Assembly: GCF_004138165.1 (NCBI RefSeq)
Contig: NZ_RYFF01000023.1
Coordinates: forward strand, 1 to 64,000
DNA: 64,000 nucleotides
Source of the DNA: Candidatus Chloroploca sp. Khr17
Lineage (GTDB): Bacteria; Chloroflexota; Chloroflexia; Chloroflexales; Chloroflexaceae
Reading direction: 5' to 3'
The translations under genes and the position numbers were made by a program. This document shows, one piece after another, positions 1 to 6,923 of the stretch (within the stretch, counting starts at the first letter, position 1; every line of letters begins with the position of its first letter). The notes under the pieces were generated by a model. The model was not told the origin of the DNA. It saw only the letters and a program-made list of their open reading frames with translations, and did no database searches.

Positions 1-1019
1 ATTTCTCCAAACGACCACCGACGTACGCGAGTATCGACGCGCCATCGCGGTGCAGTTGGCGCTCCAGGGTACACCCTATGCAACCATCCAGGAGGTGCTT
101 CCCGTTTCAAAAGCGTTTGTCAGCAAATGGAAGAAGATCTATCACGCGTTGGGAACCGACGGTTTGCGCATCGGCTACCGTGGCTCGGAAAGCTATCTGA
201 CGGCGACGCAACGGACGGAGGTGCTCATCTGGATTGCCGCGCAGTCCCCCTGCGATGTCGCACGGTTGCGGGCGCATCTGCAGGACCAGTATGGGGTCGT
301 GTATCAATCGGATCAAAGCTACTATGCGCTCCTCCACGCCGCCGGCCTGAACTGGAAGAAGGTGCAGGCGAGCAATCCCAAAAAAACGATGCCCAGGTCG
401 CCGCGAAACATGCCGAACTGACCGCGTATGTGACGGAGCATCAGGACGCAATTGAACGAGAGGAACGCGTGCTGCTCTTTGTGGACGAATGCTTCCTCCA
501 TTGGGGGGACGTCTGTGGGTATGCTTGGGCCAAGCGCAACGAGCGCGCGACGCTCGACGTCGTCAACACGCAGGCGCGCCAACCTTTTTATGGAGCGCTC
601 GACGCCTTGACGGGCGAGATGCACCTGATGTCCTATCCGGTGACCCAAACGGACAATACCACCGATTTCCTGGTCGAACTGCGCCTGCGCTATCCGGACG
701 CCAAACTCACGATCTGCTGGGATAATGCACGCTGGCACAAGGGGAAGGAGATGGAGCGCTTTCTCGCCGAGGTGAACGGTGACCTTCCCCCTGAGGATTG
801 GCCGATCACCTGTATCAACTTTGCCCCCCATGACCCGACCCAGAACCCCATCGAAGAAGTTTGGCGCCAAGGCAAAGCTGCCATCCAGAAGCTTCGCCTC
901 GTCGCTACGAAGTTTCAGGACGTCATCGACGCCTTTGAGCAGGGCTTGGAACGCCACACCTTTGACTTTCCCAACCGTCAGCGTTATGGCCGTTTACAAA
1001 TAATTTAGGACTGCTATAT
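1..1019 (+). mobile_element. IS630-family insertion sequence, left part outside the window
   Basis: The element is recognised from its transposase, which is open to the first base of the window, so the left end lies upstream. The right end is placed just after the transposase stop, near the sequence TTTAGGACTGCTATA (about 1005-1019). This is an inference: IS630/Tc1 elements insert at TA, and the left inverted repeat is not available for comparison. The GNAT gene starts about 70 bases downstream, so the element may have landed in front of a gene cassette. Confidence 0.75.
2..1008 (+). CDS. IS630-family DDE transposase encoded in two frames
   Basis: This cuts and pastes the element at TA dinucleotides. 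The first frame (open from base 2, with an internal GTG at 50, to the stop at 421) encodes the helix-turn-helix N-terminus (SKAFVSKWKKIY and following). The second frame, shifted by -1, carries the catalytic domain to 1008. The DDE residues are visible: VDECFLHWGD, then WDNARWHKG, then NPIEEVW about 35 residues later. The frames join at a run of seven A at 380-386, where a -1 slip turns NPKK into QKNDAQVAAKHAELTAYV. Two-frame transposases joined by -1 slippage on A runs are known in IS630, so this may be programmed rather than decay. The start lies outside the window. Confidence 0.85.
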   Translation, partial: SPNDHRRTRVSTRHRGAVGAPGYTLCNHPGGASRFKSVCQQMEEDLSRVGNRRFAHRLPWLGKLSDGDATDGGAHLDCRAVPLRCRTVAGASAGPVWGRVSIGSKLLCAPPRRRPELEEGAGEQSQKNDAQVAAKHAELTAYVTEHQDAIEREERVLLFVDECFLHWGDVCGYAWAKRNERATLDVVNTQARQPFYGALDALTGEMHLMSYPVTQTDNTTDFLVELRLRYPDAKLTICWDNARWHKGKEMERFLAEVNGDLPPEDWPITCINFAPHDPTQNPIEEVWRQGKAAIQKLRLVATKFQDVIDAFEQGLERHTFDFPNRQRYGRLQII

Positions 1020-1086
1020 GAAATGAATCTTTTCAATTACGAGGCTCACGACACTCACAGGACACCAGAACAACTCAGGGAAGACC

Positions 1087-1542
1087 ATGACCAGCTTTCG
1101 GATCAACTTCGTCACCGAACATGACAAGGCTCAGTGGCGTGTCCTCTTTGACGGGTACGCTGACTTCTATGGTGCGCCGATGGATGACGCCACCGCAGAT
1201 AAAGTCTGGGATTGGCTGCTTGATCCAGACCACGTCTTGGAAGGCTTGGTCGTGCGTGATGAAGGCGGAGCTATCGTTGGCCTTGCGCATGTCCGCGCCT
1301 GTCCCCGCCCCCTCGGCGGCTGCGATGTCGGCTTCCTGGATGATATGTACGTCTCGCCAGAGGCTCGTGGCAGCGGCGCGGCAGATGCTCTGTTCGAAGG
1401 TTTGCGCGCCCTAGCCGCCGAGCGAGGTTGGCCGGCGCTGCGCTGGATTACGCAACACTTCAACGAGCGCGGACGCGCGTTCTATGACCGCTACACCTCC
1501 GGCCCAAGCGACTTCATTATGTACCAGTGGAAGCAGGGTTAG
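1087..1542 (+). CDS. GNAT-family N-acetyltransferase
   Basis: A 151-residue single-domain GNAT acetyltransferase that should transfer acetyl from acetyl-CoA to an amine; the substrate cannot be read. The CoA-binding motif A is LDDMYVSPEARGSGAADAL (about residues 88-106), with the R-G-x-G pyrophosphate loop, and the C-terminal NERGRAFYDRY fits the usual motif B/tyrosine region. The start has a weak GGGAAG ribosome site. The gene lies between an IS630 element and a 79-bp integron-type attC site that begins 18 bases after its stop. This is the arrangement of a mobile gene cassette, and GNAT genes are common cassette cargo. Its codon use does not look obviously different from its neighbours by eye. 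Confidence 0.88.
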   Translation: MTSFRINFVTEHDKAQWRVLFDGYADFYGAPMDDATADKVWDWLLDPDHVLEGLVVRDEGGAIVGLAHVRACPRPLGGCDVGFLDDMYVSPEARGSGAADALFEGLRALAAERGWPALRWITQHFNERGRAFYDRYTSGPSDFIMYQWKQG

Positions 1543-1560
1543 GCCTGCCCACCCGCATGC

Positions 1561-1639
1561 GTCTAACATCGAGTTGGAGTCCGACCGTTCTAAAGCCGTG
1601 CGGCGGCTTTAGAATGGCGGATCAACTCGGGCGTTAGCC
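1561..1639 (+). other. integron attC recombination site (59-be)
   Basis: This is an imperfect inverted repeat with attC architecture. The outer boxes are GTCTAAC (1561-1567) and GTTAGCC (1633-1639), which pair with one mismatch. The inner boxes CGAGTTG (1570-1576) and CAACTCG (1623-1629) are exactly complementary. The central stem is an 11-bp perfect hairpin (1588-1598 with 1604-1614). Unpaired bases lie on one arm near the inner box, as expected for extrahelical bases. The site directly follows a short GNAT gene. The R box GTTAGCC departs at one base from the usual GTTRRRY. Confidence 0.75.
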
Positions 1640-1682
1640 ACCGGCCTACCGCGGCCTCCCAGCGCAGGGAGGGTGTAGGTCT

Positions 1683-2023
1683 TTCCGGCGGCCAGGCAAG
1701 GGGGGCTTCTGGGACGACCACATCAAGCGCTCCGCGAAGAGCCGCCGCAAGGCCCCGATCTACTGGCTACTGCAAGCACCCAGCGAAACTACGCGCTCTG
1801 GATCTACCTGCACCGCCTGGATGACGATACCCTCTCGAAGGCGCTGGTGAGCTATGTTGAGCCGAAGCTGCGCCGCGAAGAGGAGCGCCTGGCGAGCCTC
1901 TGCGAGGCAAAGAGCCGTACAATAGGGTATGATCTCCGTCAGGCCGAGCGTGCCATCGAGCGACAAGAAGGCGTGATCGCTGATATCCGCGAGCTGCGTG
2001 ACCGGCTCGACCGAGTGGTGGCG
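1683..2023 (+). pseudogene. C-terminal remnant of a PglX/DrmM-like adenine DNA methylase
   Basis: No start codon or catalytic domain remains. Translation gives GGFWDDHIKRSAKSRRKAPI then YWLLQAPS in one frame. After a frameshift near 1790 it continues as NYALWIYLHRLDDDTLSKAL, then SYVEPKLRREEERLASL and a coiled tail. The pattern K-S-R-R-K-A-P-I-Y-W, then Y-x-x-W-x-Y-x-H-R-L, then VEPKLRxEE is characteristic of the C-terminal part of large class I adenine methylases of BREX (PglX) and related defence systems. The part upstream of about 1683 is missing, and the attC site sits there instead. The downstream end runs in frame into an unrelated ImmA-type tail. I infer the relic of a lost restriction or BREX-like locus. 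Confidence 0.65.
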
Positions 2024-2173
2024 CAGCATCACCCGACCTTTAGCACCGCCGTGATCGAACGGTTTGCGGCTGAGCTTGGCATCGCCCCCAGCATTGTCGT
2101 TGGGCGGCTCCAGCGTGAGCAATACGTACCGTATAGCCATTTCAACCGCCTCAAACGAGTCCTACCTGATTGA
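2024..2173 (+). pseudogene. C-terminal remnant of an ImmA/IrrE-like metallopeptidase, fused in frame to the methylase relic
   Basis: The last 45-50 residues before the stop read FAAELGIAPSIVVGRLQREQ followed by YVPYSHFNRLKRVLPD. The G-I-A-P-x-I-V-V-G-R-L-Q signature followed by a short 'hxNxLK' end is typical of the C-terminus of ImmA/IrrE (COG2856) proteins. It is not expected in DNA methylases, whose tail should continue with a 'PDLDDGV' segment. The zinc site HExxH is absent because only the tail is present. The reading frame is continuous with the methylase relic, so deletion between two genes has made a chimeric open frame (1793-2173). Whether it is expressed is unknown. Confidence 0.6.
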
Positions 2174-2316
2174 GTAGCGCGATGAGCAGGCTAGGCATGA
2201 GAGTTTCTAGGAGGACTCTACCGGTTCGAAGTCGGCCTCGCCGCCGACACGGGCAAACTGCGGGTCACGGACGGCATCGAGGGCAAGGTGAATTAGGTGA
2301 GTGAGGAGTACCAACC
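2174..2316 (+). other. short gap with a possible further gene tail
   Basis: This stretch separates the chimeric relic from the ATC-hydrolase gene. One forward frame ending at the stop near 2296 reads YRFEVGLAADTGKLRVTDGI and six more residues, which has a protein-like composition and could be another gene tail. It is too short to assign. Confidence 0.25.
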
Positions 2317-2859
2317 ATGCAAGAACAAGAAGCGGCAAAGAACCTGGCCCAGGGTGCCCTGGCCGATACGGGCAATGCCATCGGGGTGCTGCGTCGGCGT
2401 GAGATCGAGGCGCGGATCGTTGGGCCGTTGTTAGAGGCGCTCGGGGCTGAGTTTGGGCGTGAGGCGGTGCTCGAGGTCGCCCGCACGACGATTGTGCGGA
2501 TCGCCCGCGAGCAAGGGGCGCAACTGGCCGCACAGGTGGGCCGCAATGACCTCGGTGCCTTTGAGCAGACGCTGGAGGCCTGGACACAAGACGATGCGCT
2601 GCGCATCGAGGTCGTCGAGCGCGATGCGCAACGCTTTGGCTTCAATGTGACGCGCTGTCGCTATGCAGAACTCTACCGCGCGCTTGGTATGCCTGAACTT
2701 GGGGCGGTGCTCTCGTGCAATCGCGATTATGCCCTGATCGAGGGTTTTAACCCTGCGGTTGAGTTGACCCGAACCCAGACGATTATGCAAGGGGCGAGTC
2801 ACTGCGATTTTCGTTATCGGCTCGCTGAGGCTGCCGCAGGTGAACCAGAAAAACCGTAG
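2317..2859 (+). CDS. L-2-amino-thiazoline-4-carboxylic acid hydrolase family protein
   Basis: A 180-residue soluble protein resembling the ATC hydrolase family (PF14196), named for the AtcB-type enzyme that opens the thiazoline ring during L-cysteine synthesis in Pseudomonas. Most members have no tested function. The family pattern is in the C-terminal half: [21 protein letters not shown], then [15 protein letters not shown], then [18 protein letters not shown]. It contains the conserved Cys-Asp pairs that suggest a thiol or acid active site. The N-terminal half is helical and Ala/Arg-rich. The start ATG follows GTGAGGAGTACCAACC, a good ribosome site. The last 46 bases overlap the convergent RCC1-like gene. 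No pathway partner is adjacent. Confidence 0.75.
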   Translation: MQEQEAAKNLAQGALADTGNAIGVLRRREIEARIVGPLLEALGAEFGREAVLEVARTTIVRIAREQGAQLAAQVGRNDLGAFEQTLEAWTQDDALRIEVVERDAQRFGFNVTRCRYAELYRALGMPELGAVLSCNRDYALIEGFNPAVELTRTQTIMQGASHCDFRYRLAEAAAGEPEKP

Positions 2860-4712
2860 ACCGTTGGCAGATAGAGCCGTACCTTCAGCGGATCGCGTGG
2901 GATGCGGGTCTGCCCCGAACGATTGTCACCCCAGCAGCGCAGTGTCCCACCCTCCAGCAAGGCACAGGTATGGCCGTGGCCTGCGCTGATCTGGGTCGCG
3001 GGAGCAAGATCGGCTGGCACATCCACCTGACCATGGTCGTCACTGCCCCAGCACCGCACAGCCCCATCGCTCGTCAAGGCACAGGAATGCAAGCCGCCGG
3101 CACTGATCTGGGTGGCAGGGCCGAGATCAGGCGGCACGGTGGCCTGTCCTGCTAGCTTGCCCTCCCAATCCACATTGTTCCCCCAGCAACGAACCAGGCC
3201 CTCGTCTGCCAACGCACAGGTATGGTATGACCCTGCACTGACCTGCGTAATCATACCAAGATCTGCTGGGACGGTCGCCTGTCCAAGCGGCTGATCACGC
3301 CAATCTGTATTGCTGCCCCAGCAGCGCAGAGTTCCGTTGCTGGTCACGGCACAGGTGTGATAGCCGCCGGCACTGATCTGGATGACCAAACCAAGGTCAC
3401 GAGGCACCGTTGCCTGACCCTCCCAGTTGTACCCCCAGCAGCGTACGTCGCCACTGCTCGTCAGGCCACAGGTATGTTCGCTGCCTGCGCTCACCTGGGT
3501 AACCGTGCCAAGGTCAGGTGGTATGGTGGTCTGGTCATCTTTGTTGTCGCCCCAGCAACGCAGATGGCCGCTATCAGGTATCGCACAGGTATGAAACCAA
3601 CCAGTGGTCATCGCGGTGACAGGGCCAAGATCCCGTGGCACGGTCGTCTGAGCTGCGATGTTCTCGCCCCAGCAGTGCGCCACCCCGGTACCACTCAACG
3701 CACAGGTGTGCCCCCAACCCGTGCTCACCTGCACGGCATCACCAATATCAGCCGGAACATGCGCCTGTCCATAGGCGTTGTAGCCCCAGCAGCGTACTGC
3801 TCCATTGACTGTCAGCACACAGGTATGCCCCCAGCCAGCACTGAGTTGCGTCGCACGCCCAACCTCAGACGGCACGGTCGTCTGGGCATGGGTATTCTGG
3901 CCCCAGCAGAGGACAAGCCCCCCGCTGGTGAGCGCACAGGTATGGTACCATCCGGCATTGACCTGGGTAAAGCGTCCAAGCGTGCGCGGTACGGTGGTTT
4001 GACCATCGTCATTGGCCCCCCAGCAGCGCACTTCGCCGGTCGTGGTCACGGCACAGGTATGGTACCATCCCGCACTAACCTGGGTAAAGCGCTCATAGCC
4101 GCCAGGCGCGATGGTCTGACCGTCGTCGTTGGCCCCCCAACAGCGGATCACTCCACTGCTCATCAAGGCACAGGTGTGGCCCCAGCCGGCACTGACCTGG
4201 GTCACACTGCTGAGGTCAGGCGGTACCGTGGTCTGACCATCATCATTATTGCCCCAGCACCGCACCTCCCCGGTCTTCACCAGCGCACAGGTATGCAACC
4301 CACCGGCACTCACCTGGGTAACGATGCCAAGCTCACCAGGCACGCTCGCTTGACCATCAGCATCCCACCCCCAACACCGCACCTCCCCGGTCTTCGTCAG
4401 CGCACAGGTATGCGCCGAACCTGCACTGACCTGGGTGACAAGGCCGAGATCTGTGGGCTGATCACTGGGCAAGCCCCAACACGAAAGCTGACCCACACCA
4501 TTGATTACACACGTATGCGTGCCACCTGCCTCAACAACCGGTAGCGCAGGGAGACTCGCCGGGAGCACCGGGGTGGTTGCATAGGCGACCGAAGCGGGTT
4601 GAGCCGCATTGCCCGCTGGCAACCCGGTAGTGGCCCACAACTGCGCTGCCCCCAAGCCAAAGACCGTTCCGAGGCACACGAGCAAAGATATGGCCCAACC
4701 GTAGCGAATCAT
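2814..4712 (-). CDS. secreted RCC1-like beta-propeller protein with 14 Cys-paired repeats
   Basis: A 632-residue exported protein. The start at 4712 is chosen because an AAGGA site precedes it and because the longer frame reads through a heptamer repeat tract. The N-terminus is a membrane/signal segment (about residues 5-30). The rest is 14 repeats of about 39 residues with the pattern TQVSAGxxHTCAL-x-x-x-G-x-VRCWG-x-N-x-x-GQTTVP-x-DLG, as in RCC1-type seven-bladed propellers. Fourteen repeats fit two seven-bladed propellers. Nearly every repeat has one Cys in HTC and one in CWG, so disulfides are likely in the oxidised exterior. The end, [12 protein letters not shown], resembles the YLPLV tails of two other secreted proteins here. 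The ligand is unknown. It is single-copy in context and converges on the ATC-hydrolase gene. Confidence 0.88.
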   Translation of the reverse strand: MIRYGWAISLLVCLGTVFGLGAAQLWATTGLPAGNAAQPASVAYATTPVLPASLPALPVVEAGGTHTCVINGVGQLSCWGLPSDQPTDLGLVTQVSAGSAHTCALTKTGEVRCWGWDADGQASVPGELGIVTQVSAGGLHTCALVKTGEVRCWGNNDDGQTTVPPDLSSVTQVSAGWGHTCALMSSGVIRCWGANDDGQTIAPGGYERFTQVSAGWYHTCAVTTTGEVRCWGANDDGQTTVPRTLGRFTQVNAGWYHTCALTSGGLVLCWGQNTHAQTTVPSEVGRATQLSAGWGHTCVLTVNGAVRCWGYNAYGQAHVPADIGDAVQVSTGWGHTCALSGTGVAHCWGENIAAQTTVPRDLGPVTAMTTGWFHTCAIPDSGHLRCWGDNKDDQTTIPPDLGTVTQVSAGSEHTCGLTSSGDVRCWGYNWEGQATVPRDLGLVIQISAGGYHTCAVTSNGTLRCWGSNTDWRDQPLGQATVPADLGMITQVSAGSYHTCALADEGLVRCWGNNVDWEGKLAGQATVPPDLGPATQISAGGLHSCALTSDGAVRCWGSDDHGQVDVPADLAPATQISAGHGHTCALLEGGTLRCWGDNRSGQTRIPRDPLKVRLYLPTVYGFSGSPAAASASR

Positions 4713-4731
4713 GCCGTCTATCCTTAGACAA

Positions 4732-4767
4732 GGAAATAGGGAATAGGGAATAGGGAATAGTGAATAG
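4732..4767. repeat. heptanucleotide tandem repeat (GGGAATA)
   Basis: About five tandem copies of a 7-bp unit, GGGAATA, with one-base variants at both ends. It lies just upstream of the RCC1-like gene start. Read on the minus strand it would encode SLFPIPYSLFP, which explains a spurious N-terminal extension of that frame. Confidence 0.85.
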
Positions 4768-4895
4768 GACGAGCGTATCAGGAGGGGTTGTATCACCCTG
4801 GGCGAAGCGAAGGATCTCGGGCGTCCAGTTGGCAGCGCTGCTTCGCTGCGCTCCGAAGTAACAACATCTCATGCGCGGAGCGCAACGCCTCCGTT

Positions 4896-4977
4896 GTCAT
4901 TCCGAACGAAGCCGCAGGCGCAGCGAGGAATCTGCACTGAGTCGTCATGGAAGACCCCTCACTTCGTTCGGGGTGAC
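4896..4977 (+). repeat. dispersed palindromic repeat, family A copy 1
   Basis: It begins GTCATTCCGAACGAAG and ends CTTCGTTCGGGGTGAC, so the ends are inverted repeats and the middle contains GAGGAATCTGCACTGA and GGAAGACCCCTCAC. Two near-identical copies lie at 35490-35568 and 35624-35692. In translation this family yields the well-known spurious 'CHPERSEGS' peptides. An 18-bp relative, CACTGGCCCGCGGGCCAT, occurs at 5017-5034 and again at 35730-35747. Confidence 0.85.
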
Positions 4978-5116
4978 AAGGGCGAGTCTGGGCAACACTC
5001 TGGTTGCTCACGGCGTCACTGGCCCGCGGGCCATGTGATACTCAGGGTGACAAAAAGTCAGAAAACTTCATTCACAGACTAATCAGTAGTGTGTAACAAA
5101 AGTTTCCCGGTAGCGC

Positions 5117-5205
5117 CGCCGACCACGAATACTGAGCACGAATATACGAATAGGAGCGTTGCGGTGCGGTATTCGTTTATTCGTGGCCCCCATTCGTGGT
5201 CGGCG
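5117..5205 (+). repeat. 89-bp inverted-end dispersed repeat, family B copy 1
   Basis: Bounded by CGCCGACCACGAAT (5117-5130) and ATTCGTGGTCGGCG (5192-5205). A second copy of the same length lies in the opposite orientation at 21420-21508, and similarity extends into the flanks on both sides. The element has no coding capacity. It resembles a small non-autonomous or REP-like palindromic unit. The whole interval 4713-5219 is repeats and I see no gene in it. Confidence 0.85.
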
Positions 5206-5219
5206 AACGCCCCCCCTTT

Positions 5220-6146
5220 TCAGGCAGCGTCTGACGAGCGTTGGAGTAACCGGCGCACGATCAACATCTGGGTCAGCGCGAGGCTACGGCTATGCTGAGC
5301 GGTATCGTCGGTTCGGATCTGTCCAAGATTGACACACTCGGCCAGTTGAAAATCGGGAATGCCGACGCCGAGAATCATCGCGGCTGCCGTCGCTGCTGAC
5401 TGGCTGATCGTGGCCTCAATGGTCACCAGATCGGCGGGCTTGCCATCGTCATCCTGGTCGAGTTGCGTGATACGCAGGCCAGGCACATTGGCCTGTTGGA
5501 GCCGCGCCAGCAACGGATCGAGTGGGGTTGCGCGATCGGCGCGGCGCAGGATCAATTCGGCATCAAGATCGGGGTTCACGCCACTGGGACGATCATGAAA
5601 GCGCACCACCACATCGGCCAACACGCGCTGCACCCGAATAAAGCGAGCCCCATCACGTTCGCGCCGCTCACGCTGTTCCAATACTTCGGCGGGCGTATAC
5701 CCACGCTCACGCACGTCTCGCGCCAGTCGCCACGCTCGCCGCAGCGCCTGGTCGGGTTCAAGATAGACCGTCAGATCAAAGAGCGGTAGCAGATCAGGCA
5801 GCGCCAGCGTCAACATCCCATACGCCAGCACCAAACCTGTCGCCGCAACCTCTTCGGGGCCACGCAGCGTACCGGTGCGATGGTCGTAGAAAGGCTTGCG
5901 GACGGTGCCACCGGCCCGGAGGGTCGCGAGGTGCTGCATCATCAATTCGAGATCGTTGGCGGCTGGATCGGCTTCGGTGAGCCCACGAGCGCGGCGATCG
6001 GCGCGCGAATACCGATAATAGTCATCGAGACAGATCGGCGTCACCCCCTGATTGCCAAGCAGACGCACCACCCCGCGCACCAGGGTCGTCTTGCCGGAAG
6101 CCCCATCACCGACAAGCCCTAACATCAATGGCTGCATCGTTTCCAT
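5220..6146 (-). CDS. phosphoribulokinase/uridine kinase family protein
   Basis: A 308-residue P-loop kinase. Residues 11-20 are the Walker A GDGASGKTTL. ICLDDYYRYSRADRRARG (about 38-55) matches the catalytic Asp and substrate-binding Arg region of phosphoribulokinase, RKPFYDHRTGTL (about 83-94) matches the KPIYNHVTG segment, and AWRLARDVRERGYT matches the lysine/arginine lid region. The family phosphorylates ribulose-5-phosphate or uridine with ATP. The usual V-I-E-G-L-H-P segment is replaced by LVLAYGMLTLAL, so the conserved Glu is missing and activity is uncertain. The start codon directly follows the transaldolase stop, so the two form an operon; a pentose-phosphate or Calvin-cycle role is an inference from that pairing. 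No RuBisCO gene is in the window. Confidence 0.75.
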   Translation of the reverse strand: METMQPLMLGLVGDGASGKTTLVRGVVRLLGNQGVTPICLDDYYRYSRADRRARGLTEADPAANDLELMMQHLATLRAGGTVRKPFYDHRTGTLRGPEEVAATGLVLAYGMLTLALPDLLPLFDLTVYLEPDQALRRAWRLARDVRERGYTPAEVLEQRERRERDGARFIRVQRVLADVVVRFHDRPSGVNPDLDAELILRRADRATPLDPLLARLQQANVPGLRITQLDQDDDGKPADLVTIEATISQSAATAAAMILGVGIPDFQLAECVNLGQIRTDDTAQHSRSLALTQMLIVRRLLQRSSDAA

Positions 6147-6794
6147 CTAGGTTCGTGATTTCCAATCGGCAAGAAATTGTTCAATCCCGCGATCAGTGAG
6201 TGGATGGCGCATGGCCTGTTGCAGCACCTTGAAAGGGCATGTCGCAATATCGGCCCCGGCAAGCGCCGAATCAATAATATGGCGTGGGTGGCGAATCGAC
6301 GCCGAGAGGATCAGCGTCGTAATGGCGCGATCCTGACGATAGATGGTCGCAATTTCGCGGATCAGTTGCATCCCATCAACGCCCGTATCGTCAACCCGCC
6401 CAACAAAGGGACTAATGATAAAAGCCCCTGCCCGCGCCGCCATCAGCGCCTGGGCTGCATTGAAACAAAGCGTCACATTCGTGCGAATGTCACGTTTCGC
6501 CAGTTCATAGACCGCCTTGAGACCCTCGGTGGTACTGGGCACCTTGATGATGACGTTCGGATGCCACGCGGCATATTCCAGGCCCTCTTTGATCATGCCC
6601 GGGGCATCGAGCGAGATGGTTTCGGCACTGATGGGCCCATTCACCAGCTCGGCGATCTCGCTAATCGTCTGCTGGAAATCCGCCCCCTTCTCGCGTGCAA
6701 TCAGGGTTGGATTGGTCGTGACCCCGCTCAAGATACCCCAACTCGCTGCTTCGCGAATCTCGATGAGATTCGCGGTATCCAGATAGAGCTGCAT
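6147..6794 (-). CDS. tal: small-type transaldolase / fructose-6-phosphate aldolase-like
   Basis: A 215-residue TalC/FSA-type protein that moves a dihydroxyacetone unit between sugar phosphates through a Schiff base (non-oxidative pentose phosphate pathway), or cleaves fructose-6-phosphate. The beta-barrel motifs are complete: [39 protein letters not shown] with Schiff-base Lys84, [29 protein letters not shown] and [20 protein letters not shown]. Length is normal for the short family. The ribosome site GGAGA lies a few bases upstream of the ATG. It is the first gene of a two-gene minus-strand operon with the kinase-like gene and is divergent from purL. Transaldolase and F6P aldolase activity cannot be separated with certainty from sequence alone. 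Confidence 0.92.
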   Translation of the reverse strand: MQLYLDTANLIEIREAASWGILSGVTTNPTLIAREKGADFQQTISEIAELVNGPISAETISLDAPGMIKEGLEYAAWHPNVIIKVPSTTEGLKAVYELAKRDIRTNVTLCFNAAQALMAARAGAFIISPFVGRVDDTGVDGMQLIREIATIYRQDRAITTLILSASIRHPRHIIDSALAGADIATCPFKVLQQAMRHPLTDRGIEQFLADWKSRT

Positions 6795-6832
6795 GACGTC
6801 TCCTTTTGCGTTGCTTAGGCAACATTTTGGCT

Positions 6833-6838
6833 ATTATA
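6833..6838 (-). promoter_or_regulatory. probable -10 box of the transaldolase promoter
   Basis: The minus strand reads TATAAT here, 39 bases before the tal start codon. No good -35 box is visible at the usual distance, so the assignment rests on the -10 hexamer and position. Confidence 0.45.
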
Positions 6839-6854
6839 GCATGCTCCTCATTGC

Positions 6855-6884
6855 TTGACGGGCTTGCAACTGATCGGCTACAAT
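6855..6884 (+). promoter_or_regulatory. sigma-70-type promoter of purL
   Basis: TTGACG (6855-6860), an 18-base spacer, then TACAAT (6879-6884). The purL ATG at 6924 follows with GGAGG at 6911-6915. The predicted leader is about 30 bases, too short for a purine riboswitch. Confidence 0.6.
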
Positions 6885-6923
6885 CGCGTCCATCCTTGAC
6901 GATCCCCGCCGGAGGCAAAACCT

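Noticed and set aside
3357-4544. 395-codon open frame antisense to the RCC1-like gene
   Set aside because: Shadow of the repeated GC-rich coding strand. It repeats with the same period as the real protein and has no ribosome site.
4793-5011. Small frames encoding CHPERSEGSS-like peptides
   Set aside because: Well-known artefacts of palindromic intergenic repeats, here family A.
6885-6923. Purine riboswitch upstream of purL
   Set aside because: The leader after the predicted start is only about 30 bases, too short for an aptamer.
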